DNA from: Viscum album
Taxonomy: Eukaryota; Streptophyta; Magnoliopsida; Santalales; Viscaceae
Assembly: GCA_963277665.1 (NCBI GenBank)
Contig: OY728152.1
Span: 1,185,020,357 to 1,185,084,356, forward strand
Direction of reading: 5' to 3'
DNA length: 64,000 nucleotides
Each line of letters starts with the position of its first letter. Position 1 is the stretch's first letter. Position numbers and translations under genes: made by a program. A model generated the notes under the pieces. It searched no databases and was not told the origin of the DNA. It saw only the letters and a program-made list of their open reading frames with translations. This document shows, one piece after another, positions 49,730-62,642 of this stretch.

Positions 49730-51500
49730 AATGAGTATACCCAACCTAAAGACAAAAACTAATTAAAAATTATATTTCCCTATAGAGGAATAATCCAAAA
49801 ATAAAATCCCACCTTTTTCTATGTGGAGACACAACACAATCATTCTTACCCTCTAAACATGAGGCACAACCTTATCATTGAATTTTGGTTGGGAGTCATA
49901 ATGATATATAATATAATTTAATGTCTAGTATAGCACAGTAAAATGAAAGATAAAAATAAAATGTATAGGAATTGGTTTTCTATAAAATAATTTGACCAAA
50001 TTTTGGGATAGGATATCAAGGTATTACTAAAATATTTATATGTAAAGAATCAGATGGTTAATGACCAATTGATATCTATATAAGATCATCAAAAATTTCA
50101 TTCCATGTAATATTCTTAAAGTACTAGAACATATTCCATTCTTGGTCTGGATCTATTTTATTTAATAATATGTGTTAATATATTCAAAAAATATTGAACA
50201 CAAAAATCCTATTTCAATTCATCTTCTAAATATAACATTGATTTTTTAAATTTGACATTCATGCAATGAAAAAACAGGTAGGTCCCATTGATAATTTTTA
50301 AACATCAATTGATGTTGTTTTCTACATACAAATTATTTTAATTAATTCAACACAAATAATATGTTATATTCCAATTTAAAAACGCTTTAATTAATTTTGT
50401 ACAAAAGGAATCAATTTTTTTCACATTCCAAGAAATGTTAATGTGAAAATAACATTTTCCAAATGAATCTATGTTATACATCAAACTATGTGATAAAAAT
50501 ATCACAATTTAAATTTAGATTTTTTCATTATAGATTCAAAATAATTATTTTGAAATTACTAAAGTAATGATTCATTAATTATATTTTTAATATGACTTTT
50601 GATATTAGAATACTGAAATTCAATATAAAATAAATCATATTTTCAAATTTTACAATATCCTATAAAAATAATAAATCCACATAAAAAATAAAAATATTGA
50701 GTTCATGAAGGATATTTTTCATGTGGTTTGATATAGATGAATCAATATATATGAATATCTATATGTAAATTTTTTTACTGGACATCACCATGGTGATTCA
50801 TCAAAACTATACATGACTATAATAATATTTTTAATATCTTAAAACATACATTCTAGAATGTTTGATAATAGTTAACATTGTTTCATTTATTTTGAGAAAA
50901 TGTAATTTTTTATTAAAAAATTCAAGTATCACATTAATATGACTTATAAAACTTTTGTTATTATCTAAATAGAGGAGAAAAATTATTCTAGAAAAACTAT
51001 ATCATTTTAAATAAAGACATGAAGTGATTAAAAATAAATTTTTATATTTATAAAAATGAAATTATTTTTTTCTATGATATGTTTATATTATTTTCATCCT
51101 AATAATTGAATAATATTTAATATATAATTTTTAATTTCTTATATCATTTCAGAATAAAAATATTGAAGATAATTTTCCACCTCATAGATTCCAAGGTAGG
51201 TTCCCTGGTCTAGTCATTGTAGTCATGTGGTAGGTGGACATGGTCAAAATGTTTTGTTCATTTGGTAGGTTAAAATTTTAGGATTATTTTTTAGATTGTA
51301 GGAGTAAATGATTAGATCATTTTATGCATGTGGTAGGATGAAAAAATCCGGTTACATGGTCAGATGACTTTTTTAGCTGACTCCAATATGTTATGTTCAT
51401 TTTTTTCAGGTGGTAATGTGACCTGATTAGGTGAATCTAATATGTTATGTACAATGTTTATTCAATTGGATGAAATTTGTATTTCTATCCCATTTGGTTG
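49730..51500. repeat. Old direct repeat, right copy (pairs with about 43861-45700)
   Basis: Carries GAGGCACAACC at 49860, GGGAGTCATAA, TATAGGAATTGG and the GTAGGT word cluster near 51185-51470, in the same order and orientation as the left copy. Confidence 0.45.
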
Positions 51501-54500
51501 GTTCTATAAATTCAAAAATTTTCAATTTATATATAATTGATGATATATATTTAGAATAATAAAATATTATTATTTTTTCACAAAAGACATATTTTTCCCT
51601 TGTTCACATCAATAGTCATGTATATCATGTTATAATCTAACATAAATAAAATCTAAATAAGTTTTATATAAATAATGATTAAGTCATAATAATAATTCAT
51701 AATACATTTAATAATTAAAAATATTTAGACTTTTAAACAAATAAAATAAATATTTTTAATTATCAATACAAAAAGTGGTTAATGGATCCACTCAACTCTA
51801 ACTACATAATAGATTGAAGGATAGAGAACATTTTTAAAAGGCCGCACTCTAAACTCTTGGTCATGATAAATATCCAGGGTGAAATGTAAAATTACATTAT
51901 ATATAATTCCTATATCAAAATATAAATCATCCATATATATGAGAAATTAGATCATGAATCATCACTACCTTCATGGATGACGAGTGGAAATCCACTTAGA
52001 ACTATTTCATAATATTTATCGATAAAACATAATCATCTATCTAATCACCACTATCAATCACATAAAATACACTCAGATATCCAAATTCTAAATTACTGAA
52101 TGATTGTTCTAATAATATACTTAGGATCATATCAAAATAAAGGCAATATCAAGATACTTAAACAGTTCTTTGTTTCTAGATCATACATTATTACCTAATA
52201 TATCCCCATATACTACCACTGAATGGTGCACAATGTTCTTGTAATATGATCATCCAAATTAAAAGTATTACCCAAATGAGGATCAAATTTATCCGCATAG
52301 AAAAAATCTACAACATTATCCACATAATTATAATAAACATGATCCATAATTGAAATGGAAAAAAATTTCTAATCCCTTAAGATTGGAATATTAATAGGAT
52401 CTATTTTATTCATTTTAACTTCCCAATACCTCTTGATTCATATAAGGACACTTCATAATGATGTTTTATAAATTTGTAGGGGTCCCTACCCCATAATAAT
52501 TTTAACATTTCATGGTTTTTTGATACTGTTAGATTTTTATATTATTTCAATTTTTATCTCACAATCTAAGATCAACTAATATTATTCTTTTCAAATCAAT
52601 GAAACAATCACTATAAATAACTGCATACAATATACATTCATTCAACTAGATCCTCTAATAAAACTCTTACATTATTCTTTAAACCAATATAGAACCATCC
52701 TATATAGGTAATGTTGGTTGTGAAATAATGAAAAATAATCATATCCTCAAATATAGATCATATTTTATATTATAATTGAGTGAAGATAAATATATCTTAT
52801 TAGAGGAATTTCCCTCTATAATATTAATAATACTCGGAGATACGATATAACGAATAGAATATATTTCAAATATGATGCATTTATTCTCTAAAACATACCA
52901 CAGTGTATGAATAATATAAAAAAGAAGAAGTGTCTCAACATAAATTTCAAAAAATGATATTTAATAAACTAATACAACCAGATTCCCAAGGATTATGATT
53001 ATATTGTCTATCAATGTACAATAATTCTACTTATAAACCTATAATAATATTATGAATTTATTTTTGGTGTGTATAAATGTATACACATGAGGATCATACC
53101 ATATGTCTCCCATATACATATGAAAATGTCATACTAATTCAAAATTGGTCAATCATAATTACCAACATAAACCTAAGAGGTGTAATAACACCTCCCATCC
53201 CCACCATTACACCCTTGAAAAATAACATGACCATATACAATAAAATTTAGATAATTATATCAATAAAAGTTATATTTCACCGCATTCTCATTAAACTACT
53301 ATAATCTCACACCAATGTAATACATCCAGAAAGTCCCATTAATTTCAAATATAATCTTAATCCAGGAATAAATTGAAAAACATGGAATCACATCACATAT
53401 CTCCCAAAAAACCTAGTGAAACACACAACATCTCACCAAAAGATACCATGGTCATGACACCATGTCCTTCTCAAATACACGTCATCAGTCACACATCATT
53501 AATGAATAGTACAACATGGTTTCATAAAGTTAAAGGGATTAAAAAAAATTCCACGCATCCCATCAGGAATGAACCCCACCATTGAATCACATTCCTCGCA
53601 TCTATTACAACCAATATTTCTATTTTGATTTTTTCAATCAGACATCATGCATATCTCACCCTCCTAGATGTGATAGTGGGTAATAACTTGATGCTAGACA
53701 TCCATCTTCATAACATGGATTTTTGGAATAGCACATCCAAAATATATGGTTTTAGAACAAAATAATGGAAATTTCTAGTGTAAATCATGAAATAAAAATA
53801 AACATACAACATATATATATCCCAAAAATGCAATTTTTGGTTTCCCGACAATAATACAATCCCAAATTGAAGCACCACCAGTTATCATTACAACATATTG
53901 AACATTCACTACCATTTCTTGAATGTTTAACAACACACAACATGAAAAAATACACAATCTATGTTTTACCATTAAATTTAATGTTATCATAATTTATAGA
54001 TTTTCTATTTCTAATCCATTTCAATATAATGGAACAGTATATCACATTATACATTAATAAATTTAATCAAATTTTAGATATAATTTCTAGAATTCATTAA
54101 TAACATCAATCCATTAATCTAGACATACCAGGCCATTAAATATTTCTCATTTATGATTAATTCCATTACTAATGATGTAACTGGAACAACAATAACACCT
54201 AAAATACATTCACACATGAAGAAATACTCTCTACATTTCCAATATTTTGCGTCAAAAAACACCCCCTCATCAAAATGATTAGATATCATATCCAAATCGC
54301 AAACTCTATTCACTATATAAACTTCACATTTCATTCAATGAAAAATAAAAATGAAAAATCTACACTGTATAATATAAACCCACAAATTAACCACACATCA
54401 CAACATCATAAATATTTTAAAATTTAGAAGGTGTATCTCATAAATTTTACTTATAAATTTACACTCATTCTCACACAATACATTAATTCCCCATTATTTA
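51501..54500. other. AT-rich relic DNA, no gene supported
   Basis: Short frames on both strands (53373-53585 +, 53775-53990 -, 54119-54334 -) have no motif I recognise. It could be further internal sequence of a - strand element, given its neighbours, but no protease, zinc knuckle or RT landmark is convincing. Confidence 0.4.
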
Positions 54501-55380
54501 ATTATATATCATGATATATGTTTTATGAAAACTACCTTATAGATGATAAAAATTAACAACAAAATAAGGGATTCATAAATGAATCATGCCAACAAAAATA
54601 TTTCAATTAATTCATTGAAAAAGGTGACACATGAAATGATTAGATCAGATGAAATTGGTGAATCCAATGAGAATGACCCATACTAATTTTCTCATATCCA
54701 TATGGATGATATCTAAGATCACAATAATAAAATAATTTTTCAAGGTGAACTCGTGATGTTGAGAATTTGGCATCCTGGTTAGCTTGATGACATGTGTGAG
54801 TAAAGTTGAATTTTGGATTATCTGAAATATGAGATACTAGAGGAGGTTAGTAATTCATCAAGGAATGTTCCTACAACATTCAAGGGAGCTCATAATGAGC
54901 ATATTTTAAGTCACCATTGGGGATAATTTTTTTTCCTCATATACACATTTCTATCACCTACATAATGTATTAATATTCTACAATGAAATAGTCATCATGC
55001 TGGAATAATGGGATAATGCTAAAAATTATTGATCCAATATGGTCACCATTGATCAAAATACATTCATAAATATCATGCATCAAGACCCATTAACATTAAA
55101 TTTGATGCTATTTTTGGGGGAGGAGAAGCAGATCCATTTTCCATGAGCAAAGGCTTGCTACCTAGAAGAAAGAGGAACGTGGGATTGTCCGATAGACCCT
55201 GAGAAAAGTGAATTCTCCCAACGCTTAAAAAATTAAATCAGATCAACAACTAGACATCTGGTGTGGATAACCAAGAAAGTACATGATCCACAAAAAACAT
55301 TCATGACGAGTTCTGTTCCCTTCATTTTATAAGCTCAAACAACCTTCAACCATGATTATCATCAAGGAATTATTCTTAAG
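54501..55380. other. Unassigned flank of the right-hand chromovirus
   Basis: Somewhat less AT-rich from 54730. The segment 55100-55200 (GGGGGAGGAGAAGCAGATCC, AGAAAGAGGAACGTGGGATT) looks like old coding or element sequence but matches nothing I can name. Confidence 0.35.
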
Positions 55381-57638
55381 TGTAAGAACCTAGTTCTTAT
55401 TCTTGAGATATGGATTTCTTATTTTCCTTTTTGGTTATGTGTTTTCGAGAAAATAAAGGAAATGGGTAGAAATCCCAAAATTAGTGGGTACACGCCGTGT
55501 ACTTTTCCACAAGCTGTGTACTTTGGCCATGTGGGATGAGTAGTCGGGGCATGTAGGCCTATCAGTGATGAAGGGTGTAAACACTGACCACACACCATGC
55601 ACTTAGTATGTACATGCCGTATAATTAGACATCATGTGAATAGTAATGTGGTGGAATTAGCAGCCAGCAGAACGGTTTTACATGATGTGTATTCAGAAAT
55701 ACATGTCGTTTAATCATGTCAGTTGATGAACAGTGTGGGAGTGAAAAGTAGACTCTAAAGGAACATTTATAAAATGGAATGTACATGCTATGTACTTGAG
55801 AGTATAACCAGTGTTTTTTTTATAGAAACTGGAACAAGAATCCTTTTTCTATAGAAGAAGTGTAGAATGCTTGGAAGACATGGGAGAGGAGGCCAGACTA
55901 TGGCCAAACACATGGACTATGATTCCTTCACCGATAATCACGTTGAGACCAATCAAGTATGCCTTTCCACCTTCATGTGTGTTTCCATCCAATTATTTCT
56001 TGAGGGGATGTTATTTGGGTTTGAATGGATTATCATTTTCCTCAAATCTACGTTGTTCTCAGACATTTCAGGAGGCATCGTTTGCATATATCGATTAGTG
56101 TAGATTGAGGTAGGAGGTCGTGTGTTCATTTCCACTTATTAAGTTCATTTTGTGTACTGTTGTGAAACACTCCCATGTTTGGGGTGTCGTATAGTAGAGG
56201 AATTAGCTGATATGATATCTATAATTTCATAGATAATCTAATGATAGATATAAACGGTTGTTTGTGATCCTTTCTTGGATCTAGGGCCACCCCATGGGGG
56301 TGTTCTCCATGTTTAGTCATTTGGCTAGGATGCCCATGGGTATTCCATAATCGTAACATGTTTTGATATTTCTTGAGCGGAACATATATAATTTTCTTTC
56401 TTATGTGTTGGGGTTGGCCCGGTTACTTTCTTTCCTATGGAATTATTGAGGTCAGTATTCTATTTCTCTTGAGGGCAATATTTCGTTTAGCCTAAGGGAA
56501 ACTTTTCATATGCTAGTGGGTAGTAGCTTCTGTTCCTGAGGGTGAAATCTTGTATTCCTTAGGGAATTATTCATTATAACTGAGGTTAAGGTACTAATTC
56601 TCTTAAGGGAAAGGTGCTAATTCACCTGAGGGAAATCTGTGGATTCGCCTGAGGGAAAATTACCTATTAGCCTGAGGTAAAGGTATTGAGTCACCTGAGG
56701 GAATGGTACTGATTCACCTGAGGGCCAGGGTCTGATTCGCCTGAGGGCATCATACTATTTAGCCTGAGGGAAAGGTTCACCTAAATATTCACGGTGGTGT
56801 TTTCTTGTGTTATACCCTCCAAGATAAAGCACGGTTATTGTATTGTGATTACCTACTATTTGTTTGATAGCATGTTGTAGTTTCGTTTTGGCACTGTACA
56901 AGAGATTTCCAACTGATTCCAGGTCTCAAGAATATATAATTCAATAATATTTAATTGATAAATAATAAATAAATGGTAATGGAACTGGTATGAGTAGCTT
57001 ATTTTGAGTACTTCCTAGTTTAATGCATTTCGTTATTCCACAATTCTGTTGCACATTTTCGTTGTCAGTTGGGCACGGGCCTTTGGTGTTTTCCTAGTAG
57101 CATTTAATTCTCTCACCCTGTTTGGGAAATTCCTTGGACCCAAAAATATTATATTTTTTTAGGTGTTGATAAGGGAAACGGTCCCTGCGCAGGTAGTTGG
57201 TTGTTTCGGGGGAGTATGAGAGCATGGGACTGAGCTTAGGAGTGCGATGATATTGAGTTCATGATGAAATGTTTTAGTTTATTTTTATATACAGGGTAAT
57301 TGGAACTGTATTTTATTTTATTGCAGCAAATCATATTTTGAATGCTTTCGTTGAAATATGACATATTGCATCATTATATATATGTGATTGTTTGTTATCC
57401 TTTTCTTCAGTATCATTTTCAATTCGGCTTTGTATTGTTTATTGCTTCCTCTTTTGGTATAATAACATTTTTCTACTGTTCTACACTTTGTCAAATGTGT
57501 TCATTGTCCCCCCAATATCATACCAAGGCCCTCGCTACTAGCCGGCAGCCTCTGGAGTTTTCAGAAATGCCCTTGGGATCACGAGACCAACCGGGTTCGG
57601 GGCACCCATTCTGTGGCACCCGGATTCATTACATTACA
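55381..57638 (+). repeat. 5' LTR of the right-hand chromovirus (2258 bp)
   Basis: Starts TGTAAGAACC and ends CATTACA four bases before the PBS. TGTAA/TTACA are inverted termini. It contains palindromic TACAYGCYGTGTA words near 55480-55800, a weak TATAAC at 55803 and the CACCTGAGGG repeats at 56450-56790. The start is aligned with the 3' LTR at 62643. Confidence 0.82.
56450..56790 (+). repeat. Tandem 23-25 bp repeats (GATTCACCTGAGGGAAAGGT) in 5' LTR
   Basis: About ten imperfect units of roughly 23-25 bp with a conserved CCTGAGGG core. They are clearest from 56580 to 56780. The same array is present in the 3' LTR from 63730 to the window end. Confidence 0.8.
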
Positions 57639-57641
57639 AAG

Positions 57642-57653
57642 TAGTATCAGAGC
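57642..57653 (+). other. Primer binding site, initiator-Met tRNA type
   Basis: TAGTATCAGAGC, one change from TGGTATCAGAGC, three bases after the LTR end. The best PBS in the window. Confidence 0.88.
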
Positions 57654-59295
57654 AGTTTCTTTTCATTGAATTTTTGTTTGCAGCCTATAGTTATGGATAG
57701 GATGGAATTTGTATTTGGTAATATGTTGTGCTTTGGAGTTTCTAACCCATGTACTGGGAAATTCTAATTTACCCCATGTTGTAATTTTAATGATTTTGTG
57801 CTTTTACAGTTGGTTTTATTTCACCATTGGGTGACACAATTGTGGTGTGCTATTTATATTTTTATACGAGGTTCGATTTAGTCACAACCCGATGAGAGGA
57901 GGGTATGCAATCTCATGCATCAGTTAGGAACATGTTAGAAATACATGCCATGCATATTTCCCATGACTTGTAGGTGCATTATAAATTTCATGATGTTGTG
58001 AGAGATGTTGTGAAATAAAATGCATGCTGATTTGATAGGTACCTAGATAGAAACACCTACTTTTGATAGGGTATTGGTTCAACTTACGGTTCAGTTGATA
58101 GACATTAAACATTAGTTCAAGATATGTATGGGATCTCTTGTATCATAATTTAGCGAATCATCATCCAGCCTTTTTGTTGCGTTTTGTACTATAAATGGTT
58201 AGGGGAGGATACTAAACTTTGGTTCGTGGGTATTGTGTGCCCACACGGATCATAAATTGGCATAGTGACACTTGAAATTAATGAAAAGGGGACTTAGAGT
58301 AGTTTCTGAGGTATAATTTCTGAGAACCCAGACAACACGTCGTGTGGTTCTATTAACACACACCATGTGCTATTCTATTCCAGATGAAATGAAAAAATAA
58401 TATGTACACACTGTGAACTGAAAGTACACATCATGTAGTTTTTAACCATTCCACAGACCGTGTAGTTAGAAACACAGGATGGGAAAACTATAGAGCGAAA
58501 ATGTTGTGTACCTGTTGTACATGTCGTGTCTTGTTCACCCTTTGTACGTCGTGCAAATAACAACACGGTATGGAGGAAGCTTTGCTTACACATGCTGTGT
58601 CAATACTGAACATGCCGTGTAGTTTAATATAGGGACCCATTCGTGTAACTAACAACATGGGTTAGTGAAAACTCATCTAGTACACACCGTGTCCATATGG
58701 AACACACCGTGTAGTGTGTTCCATGTATACGACTGTGTCACGAACGACACGGTTCGGAGAACGTTGTCTATTTCAAGCCGTGTACCTATGGGACATGCCT
58801 TATAGTCTTGACCAATGAGTGACCGTGTGAAATTGGACATGTGGCTGGGTAGACGGGGTTGTGTACATGTCGTGTGGGGGTGTATCATGCTGTGTACAGA
58901 GGGTTCAAACACGCCAAGGCCAGCATTAGAACACAACCATGTTAGTACCTAAGGGAATATTTCGTGTAGATCTTATACATTCTATGTAGTCACATTAAAA
59001 AGGGGGCAGTGTGGCTTAGCCATGTTGAAGGAATCAGGCAGGTGAAGAAAATTCAAGTACATTCCATGTGTGCGGACAACATGCCGTGTGTTTGGGGTGT
59101 TACACGACTAGTTCTGGCAGAATGTACATGACCATGTGATGGACTTAAAGGAACACCCTATGTAGTTTTTATTCACGCTGGGCAGTCTTGTTTTGAAAAA
59201 CATGAACATTTCCTTTATCCTGCTCCCTTCTTACACTTACTATTCTTAGCCCATGATGATCTTAATATAAGGTGTTTGTTTTACCTTGTAGAGTC
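57654..59295 (+). other. Leader (5' untranslated region) with repeated palindromic words
   Basis: About 1.64 kb with no conserved frame. From about 58330 to 59170 it holds about twenty words of the form ACACGCCGTGTA/ACATGTCGTGT, many near-palindromic, spaced 20-60 bp. The reported frames at 57924, 58375 and 58673 (- strand) are shadows of these repeats. Confidence 0.65.
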
Positions 59296-60550
59296 ATGAC
59301 TCCAAGACAAACAATAGTTTTTAATAAAGAGAGTGGAAATGATTATACTCTAGAGATGATAGACCACGGTCTACGGATGGACCCTATAGCAGTGCCAGAT
59401 GTGGGGCCAGCCGTTATACCAAACTCAGGCGTGGATGCATAGTTCCATGACGACTTCATGCGGTTAATACCGACCTTCTAGGGGGCACTGTGAGCTTCCT
59501 CATATATGGAAGAGCTAAAACGTATATTTCAGTAAGAGCATCCACCTAAATTTTTATGGGATTGTAGACCATAGGCTATAGAGTCTTGGTTGGTTATTAT
59601 TCATACTATCATCAAGCACCTTGAGACGCCTTCACATATGAGGGTCAAGCTCACTACTTACATGCTTCGTGATTCTTCCATGAGATTGTGGGATGTTACC
59701 ACCCAGATTGAGCAACACTGAGACATAGCATGTGAATATTTTTAGGTAGTTTTCTATGAATTTTTCATTCCCGAGACACTATGGGTAGATCAATCTCGAG
59801 AGTTTACAAATCTGCAGCAAGGAACCATGTTAAAGATGGATTATTCTTCCCAATTCACCGATCTATAGCATTTTTCACCTATTCAACTTGGTGATGAGAT
59901 GTTGTGAGCTAGACGCTTTGAGGATGGTATTCGATTTGACATCCGAGAACTGGTGAATGTTTTCAAGTTGCCTATAGTTCATTCCATTTTAAACCAGGAA
60001 CTGATTACTGAGTGGATCCTATGGGAAGCTACTAGTGCGAACCAGGGATATTCGACACTAGACTCTGGTACTATTTCTACCGGCAAGAGGAAGAGTCATA
60101 TGGATTTAACCCACAGTGGTTGTACTAGCCAGAGGAATTCTTCAGTTGGCCCAGTAGTGTGCTAACAGTGTTGTAAAGAGGGGAAAAGGGGACCTCAGTG
60201 TCTACGTGACCCAGTGGAGTGTCGAGCTTGTAGAAAGGTGGTCCATATCCAACATTTTTATAGGGGGTTTCCACCAGTGGCAATTGAGAGGGGTTCTGTG
60301 CAGACTCCTCCTGAGGGAAAAGGGCCTTTAGCGTCATACTAGTTGGGGAATTGGAATACGTTAGGGTGTTCTGGTTGGGGTTGTGGTCGTGGTCGTGGTA
60401 GCCAGACACCCGGATCACAGAGACAGAAGGGCAGCTCAGCTCAGGGTCGCCAGGCTGTGCCGTAGATCTGTGGAACATGGTAGACATATGCATTGCAACA
60501 TACTAAATAGGAGAAGGATCCCGGACCTTCCACTGTCAGAGGTACTATTC
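59296..60550 (+). pseudogene. Gag of the right-hand chromovirus (broken)
   Basis: ATG at 59296 opens MTPRQTIVFNKESGNDYTLE. The frame can be followed with several stops (TAG at 59441 and others) through MRVKLTTYMLRDSSMRLWDV and LVNVFKLPIVHSILNQELIT. Two 14-residue zinc knuckles follow. The first (60160-60201) has Lys where His is expected and a stop at its second residue. The second (60220-60261) ends in Tyr instead of Cys. A GRGRGS basic stretch near 60385 fits an RNA-binding tail. Gag would coat and package the RNA. Confidence 0.78.
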
Positions 60551-61020
60551 TAGTTACTTATGTTTCATCTTCAGTACTATTTGATACTGTTGCTACACAT
60601 AACTTTATATATGTGCCCATTGTGGAGAGCCTTGAAATCTGTGTTTCTTCTTCTTAAGATATCATGATGATAGAGACTCTATTGGGAATTATAATGGTAG
60701 GTGTTCTTCAGTGCAAGGAGATCCCCCTAGAGTTTGGTGGGTGTCACTTTCATTGGGACATCTAGGTCATAGAGATGGATGGATATGATTTTATTCTTGG
60801 GATAGACTGGTTGGTACCCATTCGAGCCTTTGTATATTTCTATGGATGCATGGTGAGTTTCACATCACCAAAGGGTGGAGAGTTTCTATACAAATGTGAA
60901 TTGGACATCTAGGCGAGCCGAACTGGACCCGAGCATCATGGGTGTGGTGGGGTGACCACCCACATTGCGAGTTTATATGAGGATGACCTATGAATTTTTC
61001 AAAAGGATTTCCCTCCAGTG
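60551..61020 (+). pseudogene. Aspartic protease domain (active site changed)
   Basis: LFDTVATHNFI near 60577-60609 corresponds to the DTGATHSFI site, with Val replacing the essential Gly. The downstream landmark DFILGIDWLVPIRAFVYF (about 60789-60843) is intact. Stops interrupt the frame near 60657 and 60762. Confidence 0.75.
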
Positions 61021-61398
61021 GTAAATCTTTTCATGGATGTCTTCCTGGATGACTTTTCAGGTCTACCTCCAGAGCCAGATGTGGATTTCTATATTGAGAT
61101 TGTGCCAGGAGTGGCAATGATGTCCATTCCTCCTTATAGGATGGCTACACCAGAATTTCTGTAGCTTAAGAGGCAGTTAGATTATTTACAGGAAAAGGTT
61201 TTCATCTGACCCAGTACATCTCCTTGGGGTTGATCTGTTTTATTTTGCAAAGATGGCAGATGGTTCACTTTGACTCTACGTGGATTATCATAAACTGAAC
61301 CAGTTGAAATTTAATAACTGATATCCCTTACTGAGGATTGATGAACATTTTGATCAACTTCGAGGAGCACACATGTTTTCGAAGATTGACATGAGACC
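61021..61398 (+). pseudogene. Reverse transcriptase stump (fingers only)
   Basis: LFMDVFLDDFSGLPPEPDVD, then FYIEIVPG and MMSIPPYRMATPEFL give the usual RT entry. A frame change follows, then RIDEHFDQLRGAHMFSKIDM, keeping the motif-A Asp. Here the sequence jumps straight to the integrase zinc domain. The palm motifs, the FIDD box, thumb and all of RNase H are missing. Confidence 0.78.
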
Positions 61399-62330
61399 TC
61401 AGAATTGGTGGTTGGGTATGTAGAGAGAGGTAGCTAGTTTTGTTACGAGATGTTTCATCTATCAGCAGGTGAAGGTAGAGCGTCAGAGGCCAGACAAACT
61501 GTTATAAAAGTTAACCATCCCGCTGTGGAAAACTGATGATGTCGCGATGGACTTCATGACTGTGTTTTCGAGGTCACCGGGAAACAATGATGTCATGGGG
61601 GTAATTATGGACTAACATGCAAAGGTAGCTCACTTTTTGTCGATCAAGGAGTCCTTCATTGTTGACGAGCTCAAGATGTTTTATATCTGAGAGGTGGTAC
61701 GACTTATTGGGGTTCCTAGTTCTATAATTTCAGATGTGGACACCTGTTATACATCTTATTTCTGGAATAGTTTTCAATGGGCACTTGGTACACAGGTGAT
61801 TCATAGAAATACATACCATCCTCAAACTGATGGCCAGTCAGAGAATAAAATACAGGTGAAAGAGGACACATTGCATGCAAATGTCCTATACTTTTGGGGC
61901 TCTTGGGAGAGACACAAACACCTGGTAGATATTGAATACAGTAATAATATGTTGGAAACTACTGAGATGTCACCTTACGAGGCTTTATATGGTAGTTTAT
62001 GCCGACCACCCTTGTGCTGGTTAGAGATAGGTGAGGCTGCCTAACTGGGACCATGTCTTGTGTTGGAGATTTCAGAGTAGTTCCAGTTGATTCAGATGCG
62101 GATGGATACCACATAGTCTCGTAAGAAATATCATGCTGATTGTCGTAGATGACCCATGGAGTTCATGGTCAAGGAACACGTTTTCATGAGTATCTCATCG
62201 AGGTTGGGACCCAAGAGGATTAGGAGACAGAGTAATCTATCACCGAGTTATGTGGGAATGTTTGATATTCTAGAGGGTGTAGGGTAGGTTACCTATCTTT
62301 TGCAGTTACCATAGAGGTACTAGGCCATGC
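61399..62330 (+). pseudogene. Integrase, zinc-binding domain and catalytic core
   Basis: Enters within the zinc domain (WWLGM, stop, REVASFVTRCFICQQVKVER), so its His pair is lost with the deletion while CxxC is kept. Core: DDVAMDFMTVFSRSPG, the VIMD site followed by a TAA, then an open stretch 61694-62044 with SSIISDVDTCYTSYFW (second Asp) and TYHPQTDGQSE (Glu), and SPYEALYGSLCRPPLCW. The D, D and E residues all survive, but stops and the truncated zinc domain prevent function. Confidence 0.8.
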
Positions 62331-62642
62331 ATGACATCTTCCACATGTCTTAGATGCGCCGTTATCACTCATATATGTCTCACGTTTTTCAGCCTGAGGA
62401 GTTTGAACATATGGTCGAAGCATCCTTTGAGAAGCATCTGATTCATATTTTTGATAAGAGCACAATGTTTCTCTAAGGCTAGTCAGTTCCTCTTGTATGG
62501 GTGCTTTGGCAACATGGACGAGTGCAGAACGAAACCTGGGAGAGGGAGACCGATGTACGTGCTCAGTGGCTGTAGTTGTTCACAACATTATCTTCACCAC
62601 CCTTGGATAGGCAATTAGGGGAGAAATTTCATTATGAGGGGA
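62331..62642 (+). pseudogene. Integrase C-terminus with chromodomain
   Basis: HDIFHMS, stop, MRRYHSYMSHVFQPEEF corresponds to the FHVSxLRRY block of chromovirus integrases. The chromodomain tail SVPLVWVLWQHGRVQ, then NETWERETDVRAQW is clear at about 62485-62572. A purine-rich GAGGGGA before 62643 serves as PPT. Confidence 0.75.

Noticed and set aside
53373..54334. Short frames on both strands as possible gag or protease of the - strand element
   Set aside because: No zinc knuckle, DTG or gag core word could be read. Low-complexity translation only.
55867..56135. Three overlapping frames (78, 75 and 60 residues)
   Set aside because: They lie within the 5' LTR of the right-hand chromovirus and their 3' LTR counterparts differ in frame. 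No motif.
56450..56790. CRISPR-like array
   Set aside because: Units are contiguous 23-25 bp tandem repeats without unique spacers, inside a plant LTR, duplicated in the other LTR.
58375..58936. Two - strand frames rich in Cys, Thr and His
   Set aside because: They translate the repeated ACACGCCGTGT words of the leader, so the apparent peptide repeats are a by-product.
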